Position numbers and translations under genes: made by a program. The notes under the pieces were generated by a model that made no database searches, was not told the DNA's origin, and worked only from the letters and a program-made list of their open reading frames with translations. From Phoronis australis (lineage: Eukaryota; Phoronida; Phoronidae): 64,000 bases of DNA. This document shows positions 47,867 through 59,749 of the stretch, in pieces. Numbering within the stretch: position 1 is the stretch's first letter; the number at the start of each line of letters is the position of its first letter. The stretch lies in the NCBI GenBank assembly GCA_002633005.1, contig NMRA01000463.1:126070-190069 (forward strand), read 5' to 3'.

Positions 47867-48546
47867 GTATGTGCCATGTCCGAATGCTCCAAATCAGATT
47901 TGACGTGCACGTGTTTATGTTGTAAGTCATGTGGGCGAATTATGATAATAATTTTAAAACAAACACGAAACAATCAATTAGCCATTACTACGTAGAATTC
48001 AGAAATGATCTCACAATAACTTTTTAATTAATTAGAAACTGAAAACGTTCTAATGGAATTTTATATACATCCCACAATGGAAATATGTCTGATTTTTCGC
48101 CTTATCGGTCCAATTTTACAGTAATTTTTATTTTGTATTTGCCATTGCTTTGTTGTTTATCGCATTTTTATACACGTGTAAGCTAAAAAATACTAACAAT
48201 TCTAAAACATTGAGCAACAATTATATGACTCTTAATTGATTGATTGTTGTTTATTTTTGTTGAACAGATTATTTTTTATTCTCTTATATGTGGCAGCGTG
48301 TCAATCAAGACGTTCCGGAATGTGCCAGGGAAAATCAGACTTTATTGCATAAACAAACTTCTCGCTGTGAGAAGTCATTACTTAAATAACCACCGAAGTG
48401 TAAACATTGCAAGTTCTGAATGAAAACATGCCTTTGTCATGTAGATTCAAACTGACAGACGAGTGAAAGAAATAAAAGATTGTTTACTTTACTAAGTAAC
48501 CATAATAGTACATCAGTTGTTTTAATGGCGTTGTCGTTATACAATA

Positions 48547-48840
48547 GACCTGGGACCCGTTTTATCAAAAGTCGCAAGTCTGGTCGTAGCAAGGATGGTC
48601 GTAGACACGTTTGCGACAAGGCAACGCTGCATTTTGCAAGACCGAAACGACTGTTACCGACATAGAAGCGTTCGAAGTTCCCATTCAAGCCAAGCACTCA
48701 CCTTCATAACCCACGTGGGTGGATTTTTCGCTGAGAACAACGTGGTACGACCGTTCTCAAAATCTCGCTGAGAACGGTGCGTTACGACCGTTCTCAAGGT
48801 AAGAGCAGGTTGATGACCTTTCACAAAACGGGGCCCAGTC
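48547..48840. mobile_element. MITE with TA target duplication
   Basis: The left end GACCTGGGACCCGTTTTATC and, reversed, the right end GACTGGGCCCCGTTTTGTGA are inverted repeats of about 27 bp. TA flanks both sides (48545-48546, 48841-48842), which points to a Tc1/mariner-type MITE. Inside, two units of about 37 bp (CGCTGAGAAC...TACGACCGTTCTCAA) lie in tandem near 48731-48800, and GGTCGTA in the left half faces TACGACC in the right half. No coding frame survives. Confidence 0.65.
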
Positions 48841-48960
48841 TATCAATTATTTGAACGGCAAATACTTCACCCTATGTTGGAATAATGCTAATATTCGTAA
48901 TAACAGTAGAAACTGAATTAAATTACAATGACAGTAACAATCACTTCCAACATCAGAGTA

Positions 48961-49160
48961 GAGGCAGTGGTAGATTTAAGGGTGGGGGGGGGGAGCAACG
49001 GGGCTACGGCCCCGCTAAAATACTCCCAGATTCTATTTGGCAGTGCGGTGGTGCGAATTTCTGACGAGCAAAATCCTGGCTAATACTCTGCCCGGCACTC
49101 CAACTCAAAATCCTGGTTCCGCCCTTGTGGGGTTTATCAAGGTAGGGTAAAGGGGATGGG
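48961..49160 (+). repeat. G-run-headed dispersed repeat
   Basis: A 10-G run (48984-48993), the hairpin GGGGCTACGGCCCC, then AAAATCCTGG twice (49069 and 49108 areas) and CCGCCCTTGTGG. This resembles repeat tails common in invertebrate genomes. The minus frame across it is an artefact. Confidence 0.4.
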
Positions 49161-51663
49161 GAAAAATGGGCTCGGGCAAAAATTAAGAGAAAATTCGGGA
49201 AAATTATTATCTGAACAACAAGGTCCAAATACGCTTAGATTACAACTTCACAACGTTAAACACCTTCACTCTATAATGTGTGTCACCGGATGGCTATGCA
49301 ACGTTACCCTCAATAACACAACACGACGTAACTTCTGTTGAATGTTATCTAACTTTACGTAAGGTGTCTCGTTAGCTTCCCTGGTTGCCGTATTAATATT
49401 TCTACTGTAATGATATCAATCACAGAAATTGTTAACGCCGGCATGATTGCGAGAATACAAAAATAATCCCCTAAATAACAAATCTTTTTTACTCACACTG
49501 ACTTACAAATCACAGCGAAATAGAATTAAACTACGGGTATCAGGTGGAATAAACGTTTAAACTTAATAATTCCCGTTTGTGTTAGGCGTTTACATTTTAA
49601 ATAAGTTCTCTCCCTAATCTTGGAGATGTTAATTTGTTTTGGGTTATGGCTGACTTAAAGCAATATTTTGTTTACCTGAATCAGTTTCTCCCGAAACCAA
49701 GCCCTAAAACGTTGTTGTATTTACCTGAATGAGTTTCTCCCAAAACCCAACTTACCGCGAAATCGCAAATTTGCCGCAACAAAGACAATTAAACGCGGCC
49801 AGTGTTTTTGTGCAAACGGATTAGCAATTCATTGGTGCGTTGTAAATTTCAGAAAACTCATGCAATCTCATGTAAGGCAAATATTAATCAAATGAAAGCG
49901 TATGTTTACACAAATATCGACATGTTTGACTTTGCACATCGATGTGAGTATAATTACCCGCCAAAGTTAAGTTTTGATATGACGGCTGGAGGCAAGACCA
50001 CCCAATCCAAACACTGCGACTGTGTTGTCTTATACGGAGTGCAAGAAAGGTATGACGAGCTATTTTTCGATTATACGGCACTGGGGATATTTGGAGACAA
50101 AATTAGATAGACACTAAGCTTATAAACTTTTTAAACTCTTTTCAAATTCATCGTTACCTTGGTAATGAATAACAGATAAATCTTTCATCAATCAGAGACC
50201 CTTCTTCATAAGGCAAGTTTTATACTGGCAGCTGCTACACTAAGGTATAATCTTGCACTATTTATTGCAACGCGCATGGGCGTTTGCTCGGTTGGTGTTT
50301 GTCGCCTCAAACGTTTTTTTGCGGAAAATAATTCAAATGCAATTAAAATAATTTTCCGTTGTGTTACCCGGTGTCATCATTTTAGAACACGTTCTATTCG
50401 TCGAGTTGGCTGGTACTTCTTAACGGGACATTCTTGGTCGAGTGAGAACTGAAAGTATATTTAGTCATGCATGGAATCGAATCCAATGCATGCAGCAACG
50501 TGGCAGTTGAACGTTATGGCGATGAGCCAAAACATAAGCACGCGTTAAATTAGGATACCCCCTGATATCGCTAGTTGCAGTAGCATTACGATATACATGT
50601 ACTATCATGTCACTGGCATTGGCGCTGCAATAGAAATTCGATTGTGGTCGTGAATTTGTTAATTGCGGTCATAATCAGTTCAATATCGAAAACCTTTACA
50701 AAATGTCTCTCTTGCAAGATCGCCACGCGAGATCGCACGTCTGTCACGTGACATGTGACGCGGCGATTGATTGTTAGTCATCCGTCGTTTCGTTGTGAGC
50801 ATCTCAAGCCCTATATGACTGAGACGTCCCTCCAGAACCTCTCGCGTATTTTTGTAGACTGAAAATTCCCATCGGAGAATGACTGGCCGCAAGACTGAAG
50901 TTCGCGCATACGCAGATAACAATTGTCTGCGATTGAGATGTTGAGACAATATTCGCGGTGTTCCGGATGACGGAGCGTTACACCACAACGCTTCGTTGCG
51001 TAGAACTAGAAACTTTCATAAAGCAACTGATAAAACATCAAATAAAGTATGGCACGCTTGAAGAATCTCACAAGTTCCTTGACACCATCCATTCAGTAAT
51101 TGGCCCGCAGGGTTTAATTACACATATTGTTATGCTGTGTGATTGGCATCTCGAGAAGAGTTGCATTATCACGCACCCTTTGTTTGAACGAAACCAGATT
51201 AAATCACTCGCCATACACAACGATATATTCTCTAAACAAGTTCATTACAATAATTAAGTTTGCTCTCTTGCCATATAACGTATAATAACAAGATGTCATT
51301 CCGTATATCTAACTCAATTTCAGATTGCATCATAACTCACTAACCTTATCACTTTTTACAGCTAAACATTAATGTCTAGACAGGATGTATAACGTTACCA
51401 GTTGTTTGAATAACGCTTTCGCCTTTAACTGAAACTCCATTAAGACCGAACTTGCTTGCGGCAGATGCGCACATCAGAATTAATATAGGAAATATAATTA
51501 GCAATAAATAATTTAGCTCGCTAGTGAACATCAGCATACTCAGTTGCCTTCAATGTTTATGTTTCAGGCATACGTAGATGTTAAATGGTACATTTATCAT
51601 GTTTTATAGATGCCGGCGTGGGCTTTTCTTCCATTTTATTGTACCATTCTCACCGGAACATGT
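49161..51663. other. Non-coding stretch with unsupported frames
   Basis: Plus frames at 49802-50110 (102 codons) and 50958-51257 (99 codons) are open but match nothing I know and lack clear splice or polyadenylation support. The 50690-51000 part is CpG-rich and contains short palindromes such as GTCACGTGAC and CGCAGATAACAATTGTCTGCG. Confidence 0.25.
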
Positions 51664-51815
51664 ATATAATCATCACCGTCGTCATCATCGTCATCGTCAT
51701 CATCATTTTCATAGTCATCTTTATGATGATGACAATTATTGTGATGAGTAGAACTATAGCTATCATCATGATGGCGACAATGTTGAAGATACTGATGACG
51801 TCGACGATGATGATC
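51664..51815 (+). repeat. CAT/GAT trinucleotide-rich simple sequence
   Basis: A CAT/CGT-rich half is followed by a GATGA-rich half, so the tract is partly self-complementary and could fold back. The 105-codon frame across it is a repeat artefact. Confidence 0.7.
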
Positions 51816-53880
51816 ACGAAAAATGAGATAACTATAAGGGTATCATTTGTTATGCTTGATGCACGGTACTTTTTCTCAATGTTGGCTCGTTCATTGGGAT
51901 AAATACTATCGTTAGTGTGGCGTCGTAAACGCTGTTAGGACGTTAGAAAATAAATGCTGAATGGAGCGCAGGAAGGTTGCTTGATGATGAAGGATGAGAA
52001 AACTGCCAAATAACACCGGCGAGCAAATGTTAACTATTTTTTTTCTCATAGAATTTGTAACGTTATTGGATTACCAGGTGTTAAAACACGCTTTGAGGTA
52101 CGATGTGTCTACAACGAATTCACACGTTCATAAAGGAACACAGTCAACTCGATCTTCACAAAACATTTGCACGCCTACATACACCCAGCTGCGCGATGCA
52201 CGGAGTCCTCGCGTATTTTAACCAACGCTCTATTATCACACGTGCCTCAAGCAGCCGGCGCAATCTTACGCATATAAGCACTTGTTACCATCAACATATA
52301 TAACCGCTGAGAGCCGCAGCATTATAAATTACGACATTCGTCAATACTCGGACAACGAGTGCACTCGATAACCGGACTCTATGAATGGAAGATATGAAAC
52401 GTTGGCGAAGTAACAGTTTTAAACAGATAATCATCCTTTTTCATAACAGTCAAAAGAACCAGTGAAGTATCGTGTGTATACTTCCAGTCGGACAATAGGG
52501 AAACAATTTTGCTTCTGGCTTAATGAAGAAGGTTGATTTATGGGCCACTTTGGCGAAGTAGACCAGCGGGTTGGAGAGGGATTAGTCCGGATTAAAGTTT
52601 TTCGTAAAACAAGGAAGTCCCGATTTTCGTAAAGCTGTTTGCACGACTTGAAGTTCGTGTTTTCACTCGCAGAAGCTTTTAGCGTTTTGACTGCTTAAGA
52701 GAAAGCTTAATGTTGGCAGACACCAAAAGAATCCCCTATCTGGGCGGATCATATTTGCGAGTTCAAAATTCCAGTGCTCTTGGGTTTGTATTACCACACA
52801 CGTCGGTCAGTCCTGCACGCAGTTCCAACACTACTTTGAACAACGTGTCGTGGATAGGCACGTTTTAAACCAATACTAGACTGTTGTAAAATGCAAACTC
52901 TTCCCAGTAGGTTAGCAGCGGTGTGTAGAGCAAGATGTTTTCTAAAGTTTTTCATATACAGAGGCCCGTTGCGTAGCTCGTTATTCGTGACAAGCCCATG
53001 AAAGTTTTAGTAGTGAGGTCACGTGCTTCTCTCTTTGCGAAGTATCAGGAGCTATTATCGAACTCGGAAGCCAAACTAGTTTGGGCGAACGCGTCGCATA
53101 CTACTTTGCAAAGCCGGGACTGTGGTGCACAACGGACGATCTGACGCGTCATTTGTCAACCAAAAACTTGCATATAAATACCCCAAAGACAGGAACCTTC
53201 AAGTTAATGTTGCCTGTTATGCACCACTAGAGCACTTGGTCATACATGTACATATCATACTTTGGTTAAACTTTTACCTGTGACAGGAAGGTATTTCCTT
53301 GTAGTTATAAGAAACATACAATCACCACATATTCTCATTATCATCGTACGTTCACTCATAAAATAACTTAAGGGCGTCGAAAACAAGTTTCATTTCAGTT
53401 AAATACACTAAGAGACGCATTGCACTCTATTCAGACTACTTGTCATTCATTCAGACATCCACACTGTATCGGAAGCGGCACTCAGCTCCGCCGGCTAGTG
53501 AATGAAGCCAAACGATTTACCCAGGTGCAAAAAATATCTTACAAACAGTGTTGGTAGCCTTTCACTGATTCACACCTCAGATGTCAAGAAGCGCTATGTA
53601 AACAGATCGGTTTGCTCGTGTTATTTTTTCTGGACCACTGTTTAACTTTTGCAAACAACATACTCGTGAATGGCGTCCAAAAGTCAAAGTAAGGATCGAT
53701 GTTAAATCAACAACAATAGAAACCACAATCACTCCAGCGATATCAACACCTATATCTGTGGCTGAGATTTGCTGGGCGGAAGCAAAGATGCTCACGAGGT
53801 GGGTGATTTGAACAATAGAAAATGGCCACGGGCGGCTCTGCTATTCATTTGTCGATGTTGAAAACACATTGATGGGACAT
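51816..53880. other. Non-coding stretch
   Basis: Only short chance frames. I see no supported gene, repeat or regulatory element. Confidence 0.25.
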
Positions 53881-53992
53881 ATGCTTCAACATTGGAAAAA
53901 TACTACATACGTAGTCAAATACAGCGCGTAACAATCCGGCTATGTTCATATGCGTTACCACACTTATCAGCTTAAAATGTATTAAACGACAT

Positions 53993-54134
53993 AGGCAAAA
54001 ATTGAATTTCAGGCCTCAAAAGTGAGGCCACCAGTATTAATATGGGGGTCCGCTGTACGGCCGCCTTTCGGCGAGGTCTGCTATACTAGTATAGGGCGCC
54101 CCATTTTTGAGGCCTGAAATTCAATTTCTTGCCT
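53993..54134. mobile_element. Fold-back element (MITE-like), first copy
   Basis: Arms AGGCAAAAATTGAATTTCAG... (53993-54024) and its near-perfect complement (54102-54134) are about 32 bp long with a 77-bp spacer. The spacer contains a 14-bp perfect palindrome CTATACTAGTATAG (54081-54094). A 7-bp hairpin GGCCTCA/TGAGGCC lies at 54012-54029. The second copy is at 54329-54470, within the duplicated segment. Confidence 0.6.
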
Positions 54135-54328
54135 ACATGTATGACATTTTCATAAGAATATTAGTCATTTTGAATAATAAGCTGTTACTAGATCTTGGAA
54201 TAGATTGTTCAACAANATGCTTCAACATTGGAAAAATACTACATACGTAGTCAAATACAGCGCGTAACAATCCGGCTATGTTCATATGCGTTACCACATT
54301 TATCAGCTTAAAATGTATTAAACGACAC

Positions 54329-54470
54329 AGGCAAAAATTGAATTTCAGGCCTCAAAAGTGAGGCCACCAGTATTAATATGGGGGTCCGCTGTACGGCCGC
54401 CTTTCTGCGAGGTCTGCTATACTAGTATAGGGCGCCCCATTTTTGAGGCCTGAAATTCAATTTCTTGCCT
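54329..54470. mobile_element. Fold-back element, second copy
   Basis: This is the same inverted repeat as 53993-54134 with a G-to-T change in the spacer. It is present only because the surrounding 335 bp occurs twice. Confidence 0.6.
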
Positions 54471-54984
54471 ACATGTATGACATTTTCATAAGAATATTAG
54501 TCATTTTGAATAATAAGCTGTTACTAGATCTTGGAATAGATTGTTCAACAACTTATTGCAAATTGACTCTGAGTATTTTATTGTCTGATATCACATATTC
54601 ACCTTTTCCTGAAATATGTTGCGATAAACTAATTTTTTACATGTGACTAGATGTCACAATGAATGACGACGGCCTGAACACGGCTGACTTTCCACTTTGC
54701 CGTGCAGTAGCCCGCCAGGTGTATCCTACACCCCAGTAAAGTAACAGCCTCGTTCGGCATATTTGTCAATTTATATCAAAAATTTTACACTTAAAGAAAA
54801 CGCTATCAAAATTCCCTATCCAATTTTAACTTTCGTTGCCCAAAGTTTTGAAGAATAATGCCAAGGAAAAATAAGTTGAATTCATCAAGTCCCTTCCCCA
54901 ATATTGAGCCACTTTACACTGTAGAAATATGTTTTTCATATATTTATTTGTTTTTGCATAGTGACATACATACTATTAGAACAT

Positions 54985-55065
54985 GACGATGACACACAAT
55001 CACCCACGCACACAAACACGCTCGCTCCCACACGCGCACATGCAAGCAAACACACGCACATGTAT
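54985..55065 (+). repeat. CA-rich degenerate microsatellite
   Basis: Interrupted CACA/CGCA units. The downstream part of the minus frame from 55090 reads through it as Cys/Val-rich sequence of no meaning. Confidence 0.6.
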
Positions 55066-55089
55066 ATGAGAGCTTTGATAGTAACTTAC

Positions 55090-55256
55090 ATTGTATCTCA
55101 TCAATATAGTGGTTAGTCAAAATGACCTGCCGGTGTTTCCATCGTTCATTGTATTCCACAAACTTGCTATTTTTTAGACGAATGTATTTCTGAATATTCA
55201 GCTCATATTCTATTCGACTCCAGAAACTATTTACATTTAAAGGACACTTTCCGGTG
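55090..55256 (-). CDS. Candidate internal exon, unrecognised
   Basis: A minus-strand acceptor (TTTATTTAGTTGTAG, ending 55257) and a GTAAGT donor (55089) bound 167 bp. One frame is open for 55 codons with normal protein composition (TGKCPLNVNSFWSRIEYELN, then IQKYIRLKNSKFVEYNERWK and further), long for such AT-rich DNA. An alternative acceptor lies six bases upstream. It leaves one base for the next exon. The exons at 34942, 24944 and 13621 accept that phase, but distance and identity are unproven. I do not recognise the family. Confidence 0.33.
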
Positions 55257-57256
55257 CTACAACTAAATAAACAGTTCGCACAGCAACAATACCCAGTTCA
55301 TGGCTAATGATTTTTGCCTTTTTGCAATGTTCCGAAAATCATCATCTTTCTGTAAACCGCTCTTATCTAACGACCAAGCATTAACTTGTGACAGTGAAAT
55401 TTCTAGTCATGCTGCATGAAAAATACACGCACTAATGTCTCTCTTTCTACATTACAGAGGGTTCTACATGTAATTTTACAGGCAGCCATATTTGTTTTAA
55501 ACAATTACGAAATGAAAGCCAAACTCCTGTGTCTAGTAAGTGAACAGTTTAAGGGAATTAATTGATAGTATCTTATCATCAATATCGAAATTTTCCGTCG
55601 AAAAAAATCATGCGGTTGGTCATTTTTATATAACGGATCCTTTACCAGTTTGCACGTTGTCCTACGTGCGTTTCGAGGAATGATGGACCCCACGCATTTT
55701 TTAGGATTTCAATTTTCATTGATACGGTTCTAAGACATCTTTTGACGGAAAAGAAAAGATTTGCTCATAAGCAAAGAAGTGAGATCAGCCTGCCAGTCCA
55801 AATTGAATGTGTTTCTTTGGAGACAGACGGCAATTCAACGGACAGACCAACGGCATAAAAGCTAGATACATCAAGAACCACCCTTGAATAAATTGATATG
55901 TTTTCCTGAAGCCTCTTACACCGTCTCAGTGCTTTTTCTCTTCACACGAACATAATTGTGAAAACAGCCGATTACCTTCATTAGACAGTCTTAGCGATGT
56001 GAAAACATGGGAACTTGTCACAATGTTTTTGTTTAGCGACGAGATAAAACGCGCTTCGCAACTCAAGTAATCTGACGGTGTTTAGCGAGTTGACACTCAA
56101 ACATAACCGAAGCGTAAGGAATACGCTTAAGCAAACTGGTTACGTCATGGAGATTTTTTTCTTTCTCAGAATCTGCTCCGCAGGTGCAATCCCCGCAAAG
56201 GATTACCAAACTTGAGCATCCCTAATTAGAGAACCGGTACAGGCGGTAATGATACGATGTACCCGAATACCTGCCGGTCACATGAACGTTTCGATACCAA
56301 TATGACAAGTCTGAGGCATAAAATGGTATTGTCGGTCGAGTGCTGAGCGAATATGGAGAGGTTGTTGGGTTAAAAAAATGAAAGATTACCGCGGACCTGA
56401 TAACAATATAATGACGGAACAAGTGTCGCTCGGCGTACTGACCAAGGCAAATGACTTACGTATCTTCATCATAAGTGCTTCACTCTGCAGCTAAACTTGG
56501 TCAGAAACTCATTTTTCGGTACAACGAACCATCAAGGCGATCACCATTCATGTACAGCAATGGTGCACTTGCACACAAAAGCGGCAAGCAACCGAACACT
56601 CGAGAGAAACCTCATTTCTACTTGGCCTGATTTTTCACCTGTTCTGTCTCGATACGTTATTCCTGTTTTTCTAGTCACTGCTATTTTATGAAAACACAGA
56701 TAACTCGGTCACAGTCGTGAAGAAAAATTTGTCAATATGAAGTTTCGAACCCGATATTATGAGAAAAGCTGCAATTGAATAATTTCGGAGACTCTTCGAA
56801 GAACTGTTTAAGCAGCCTCTCACTGGCCTTAACCTGAGGGTGGGCCGGGACACAACGGAGATCACGAGGTTCTTTTTCATTGATTCAGTTCGACGCCCAT
56901 GACAGACTTGAGTTTGACAGCTGTTGTTTACTCCATAAAGACTCCCCCGTCCGGCGACCAGCATTGCAACCCTGGTCGCCAACAATTTCGCGTTTTCATG
57001 TTTTGTATTAAACGTCTTCGTTCGCCTGTGCCTCTCAGTGTCGGGCTGGCGGAGAACAGATGGAACGCCCTATCCTTATAGAGGGCCATCTAGTTCAAAA
57101 CATTTGAACCCGAACACTATTATACTAAAATATTTATCATGTATATTTGAGTGTTGGTCTATAAGTTATCATTTAAAACCCGATGTACCGGAGTGGACAC
57201 ACTAGTGCCCTCCAACAACCGTTAACACAGCTACCTAGCTTAGTACAACAACAGGT
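55257..57256. other. Non-coding stretch
   Basis: No supported gene. A hairpin GGCGACCAG/CTGGTCGCC (56953-56980, 10-base loop) lies within a GC-richer patch. The 99-codon minus frame at 56686-56985 is unrecognised. Confidence 0.25.
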
Positions 57257-57590
57257 TAACGTCAGTCTTGAGTGCGTACGAATAAGCTTGCCTGCTTACG
57301 CCTGCCAGCGTCAAATTTTTATTTTACTCTGTTCCAGGTACAAAATAGCTTTCGGGGCAAATTCACATTTCCATTATAGCCAGAAATTCAGCCGAGCAAC
57401 TCTGCCGCAATATACGACAAACTAACGTCAGTCTTGCGTGTGTATTCATGTTTCCGTGATTACACTGTACGTCGGCCACCGTCGATCTATGACAGTGCCG
57501 ACTGTTTCAGGTGCAAAATAACCTTGGGCTAATTCTCGTTTCCATTAGCCAAGAATTCAATGCAACCATGTCGCAGTTTCCTAGCATTAG
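57257..57590 (+). repeat. Diverged tandem duplication, unit about 170 bp
   Basis: TAACGTCAGTCTTG at 57257 recurs at 57423. CAGGTACAAAATA...TTTCCATTA at 57335 recurs with changes at 57508. Offsets of 166-173 bp show small indels. Identity looks to be roughly three quarters. The 80-codon frame in the first unit is not kept in the second. Confidence 0.6.
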
Positions 57591-59000
57591 CTGTCTAATC
57601 TGTAGCACCAACACACGGATTCATCTTTGAAAAAGTGTTCAGTTTAAGCTGCGCATTACGTTGCATTGAATCCTCGCGGAATCCATTAATCCGAGGTGTC
57701 TTGGGTCGACATAATATTAAAAGCCAACTATAATACGTGCCCTATGGCCTCCAAGTACCTGTTATTGTATCAAAGGTCGCTTGACCACCAACAAATAGCA
57801 GGCACCTCTATATTCAACGCCGTAGTGGCTCAGTCACACGAGGGTAGATCCTAGGACGAAAACATACCTGAAAGCCAACAGGATGAACCCCTTACAACCT
57901 GCCAATGGATATACTTTGGTATTCGAGGCCTGTTTTTGCCAGCGTTGATCGTGTCCTCCCGTACCCACCACACCGTTTGCTCAAGGTGTTGAGACAGTGT
58001 CCGGACGTTTTGCGAACTACAAGTATGACAGGACCCGCAATGGAAGGACAAAAATAAAAACATCACCAACAAAAGTTACATACCTTAAGTTTCTCAAGCC
58101 GTACCAACTGTAGGGTCAAATTAAAGAATTGGCCACGCGCTGTAGGAACGTCCGAGTTCGAATCACGAAATCCTTAATAATATTTAGTTCAGCTTAAGCC
58201 AGCTCAGTTAAGTAATACGCAAAGCGAACGGGTACTAAACACATGCCGGGACAGAAGCTCGACAACAATGCGCTATGAAAACACGGGGCGAAAGGTCTCC
58301 ATTAAAAAGAAAATGCGTTCTTGTCAGGGCCTATAACATGAGCATTATTCAGCTCTAACCCCCGTGAAGGACCAATTGGGCAGCTACCTTTTTAACGCGC
58401 TAATACGATAATATCTTTTGATGTCTTCCGCGCGAATGGCTGACAAAAAGTAAATATTTACTAGCGCGTTCTTTTTAATGATCCCGCTCACACCTGGGAC
58501 AAATTTGAATGTGTTTTGACAATGAAAAGAACCACTGGAAATCCTCATAATGCCGGTGCGGGATTTTTATTAACGTTCTACGTTGCATTTATTGACCATT
58601 AACCAATATATTTGAAATAATGACTGTCGAAAGTTTAAACGTCTCGCATGTTGTGTAGGTAATAATTTGATGGCAGGTATATCAGGTTATTGATTAGCGC
58701 GGGACAAATTATATCTGTGAAACTACCGGCGCCGATACGCTACGTGCATGTACATTGTACGAAGAAGGCGAAAAACTTTGGTACTCACAATCCGTTTTGC
58801 TCCCCCAAAAACAATGCAATGGTATCTAGAAAATAACGCATCTAATAATTGGTTATGCTGGAGATTTGTTAACTCGGAATTAGTTTTCTACAACACTGTT
58901 GTACAGAGGCTTATTTTAATGAGAAAAAAAACGAAACACAAAAACAGCTAAAGACATCCATCTAAGTCGGAAGAGATTCGAGAAAAGTACGAAGAGAGTG
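57591..59000. other. Non-coding stretch with SINE-like words
   Basis: GCCGTAGTGGCTCAG at 57820 resembles the SINE A box at 5232, and GAGTTCGAATCAC at 58154-58166 resembles a B box, but they are too far apart to form one unit. The GC-richer 57868-58030 part is open on both strands, with a strong minus donor (TTTCAG/GTATGT at 57869/57868), so coding status is unresolved. Confidence 0.25.
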
Positions 59001-59320
59001 TTTGGTAACCCTCACTAGGTTTTCCGTTTTGAAGATAGAGAGACCTGTGGACATTGGATTTTGTTGAACCAATTCTCGTTATTAGCCGGTTTGGAGTTTT
59101 GGTATTAGCGAGGTTTATTGTACTCACAGTGTGTTTCGGTAAACAAATTCTTGCCAGGTTTGCAGTTTTGTTGATAACGAGACTTGCTCTCATTAAATTT
59201 TTGGTAAACCAATATTTCTTAGGTTTGTAGTTTTGCCGATAACGAGACCCGCCCAGGGTAGGCCTACATTTTGGTAAACCAATTCTCGCTAGGTTTGCAG
59301 TTTTGTTAACAGTGGCAGGG
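59001..59320 (-). repeat. Five-unit minisatellite, period 60-74 bp
   Basis: TTTGGTAAACCAATTCTCGC...TAGGTTTGCAGTTTTG...ATAACGAGAC recurs five times (units starting about 59001, 59061, 59135, 59200, 59270). A 134-codon minus frame (58948-59352) runs through all units and shows NKTANLARI twice plus related peptides. Variable spacing makes a functional repeat protein unlikely. Confidence 0.65.
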
Positions 59321-59703
59321 ACCTGATCATTATTTTCTAGCAGCTCAGCCACATCGCCGTATTGATGACGGAGTTACAGTCAAACAAAACTTTAATTAAA
59401 CAACAGAATGTTAATTATTCTATGGCTCTCGTCAGCATCTAAAAATATCAACGTGAAGTAACCGGAATTATATTTTATTTTGAATTCATAGAGTGCAAAA
59501 ACATGAACTTCTGAATACTATAATGCAGATTCGCTGAGGATTTATATATATGTTCACTAATTTCCCTACGAAACGAATTTTTCTAACTTCAGCTGCAAAG
59601 GGTAACCTATTGCTTATGATCTGGATAAAATACGTGAGAATGTGCATCAAACAACGGAGAGCAATTTGTTCTCGTAACATCTATATTTGTAATTGAAATC
59701 CAT

Positions 59704-59749
59704 ACGAATTTGCGCTCATGATGTAGACGAATTTGCGCTCATGATGTAG
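59704..59749 (+). repeat. 23-bp perfect tandem duplication
   Basis: ACGAATTTGCGCTCATGATG plus TAG occurs twice without a mismatch; a recent slippage or duplication event. Confidence 0.9.

Larger units (their letters stand above)
53881..54551 (+). repeat. 335-bp segment present twice around a single N
   Basis: 53881-54215 and 54217-54551 are the same 335 bp with three substitutions (53963 C/T, 53992 T/C, 54070 G/T). The only ambiguous base of the window, N at 54216, lies exactly between them. Exact abutment to an N with about 0.9% divergence is what two unmerged haplotype ends at a closed gap look like. A true tandem duplication is the less likely reading. Confidence 0.9.

Noticed and set aside
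51585-51902. A 105-codon plus frame rich in Ile, Met and Val
   Set aside because: It is a readout of the CAT/GAT triplet tract, not a membrane protein.
57868-58029. A minus-strand exon of about 53 codons ending at a near-perfect donor (CTTTCAG/GTATGT)
   Set aside because: Another minus frame and a plus frame are equally open over the same GC-richer bases and neither peptide is recognisable, so no strand or frame could be chosen.
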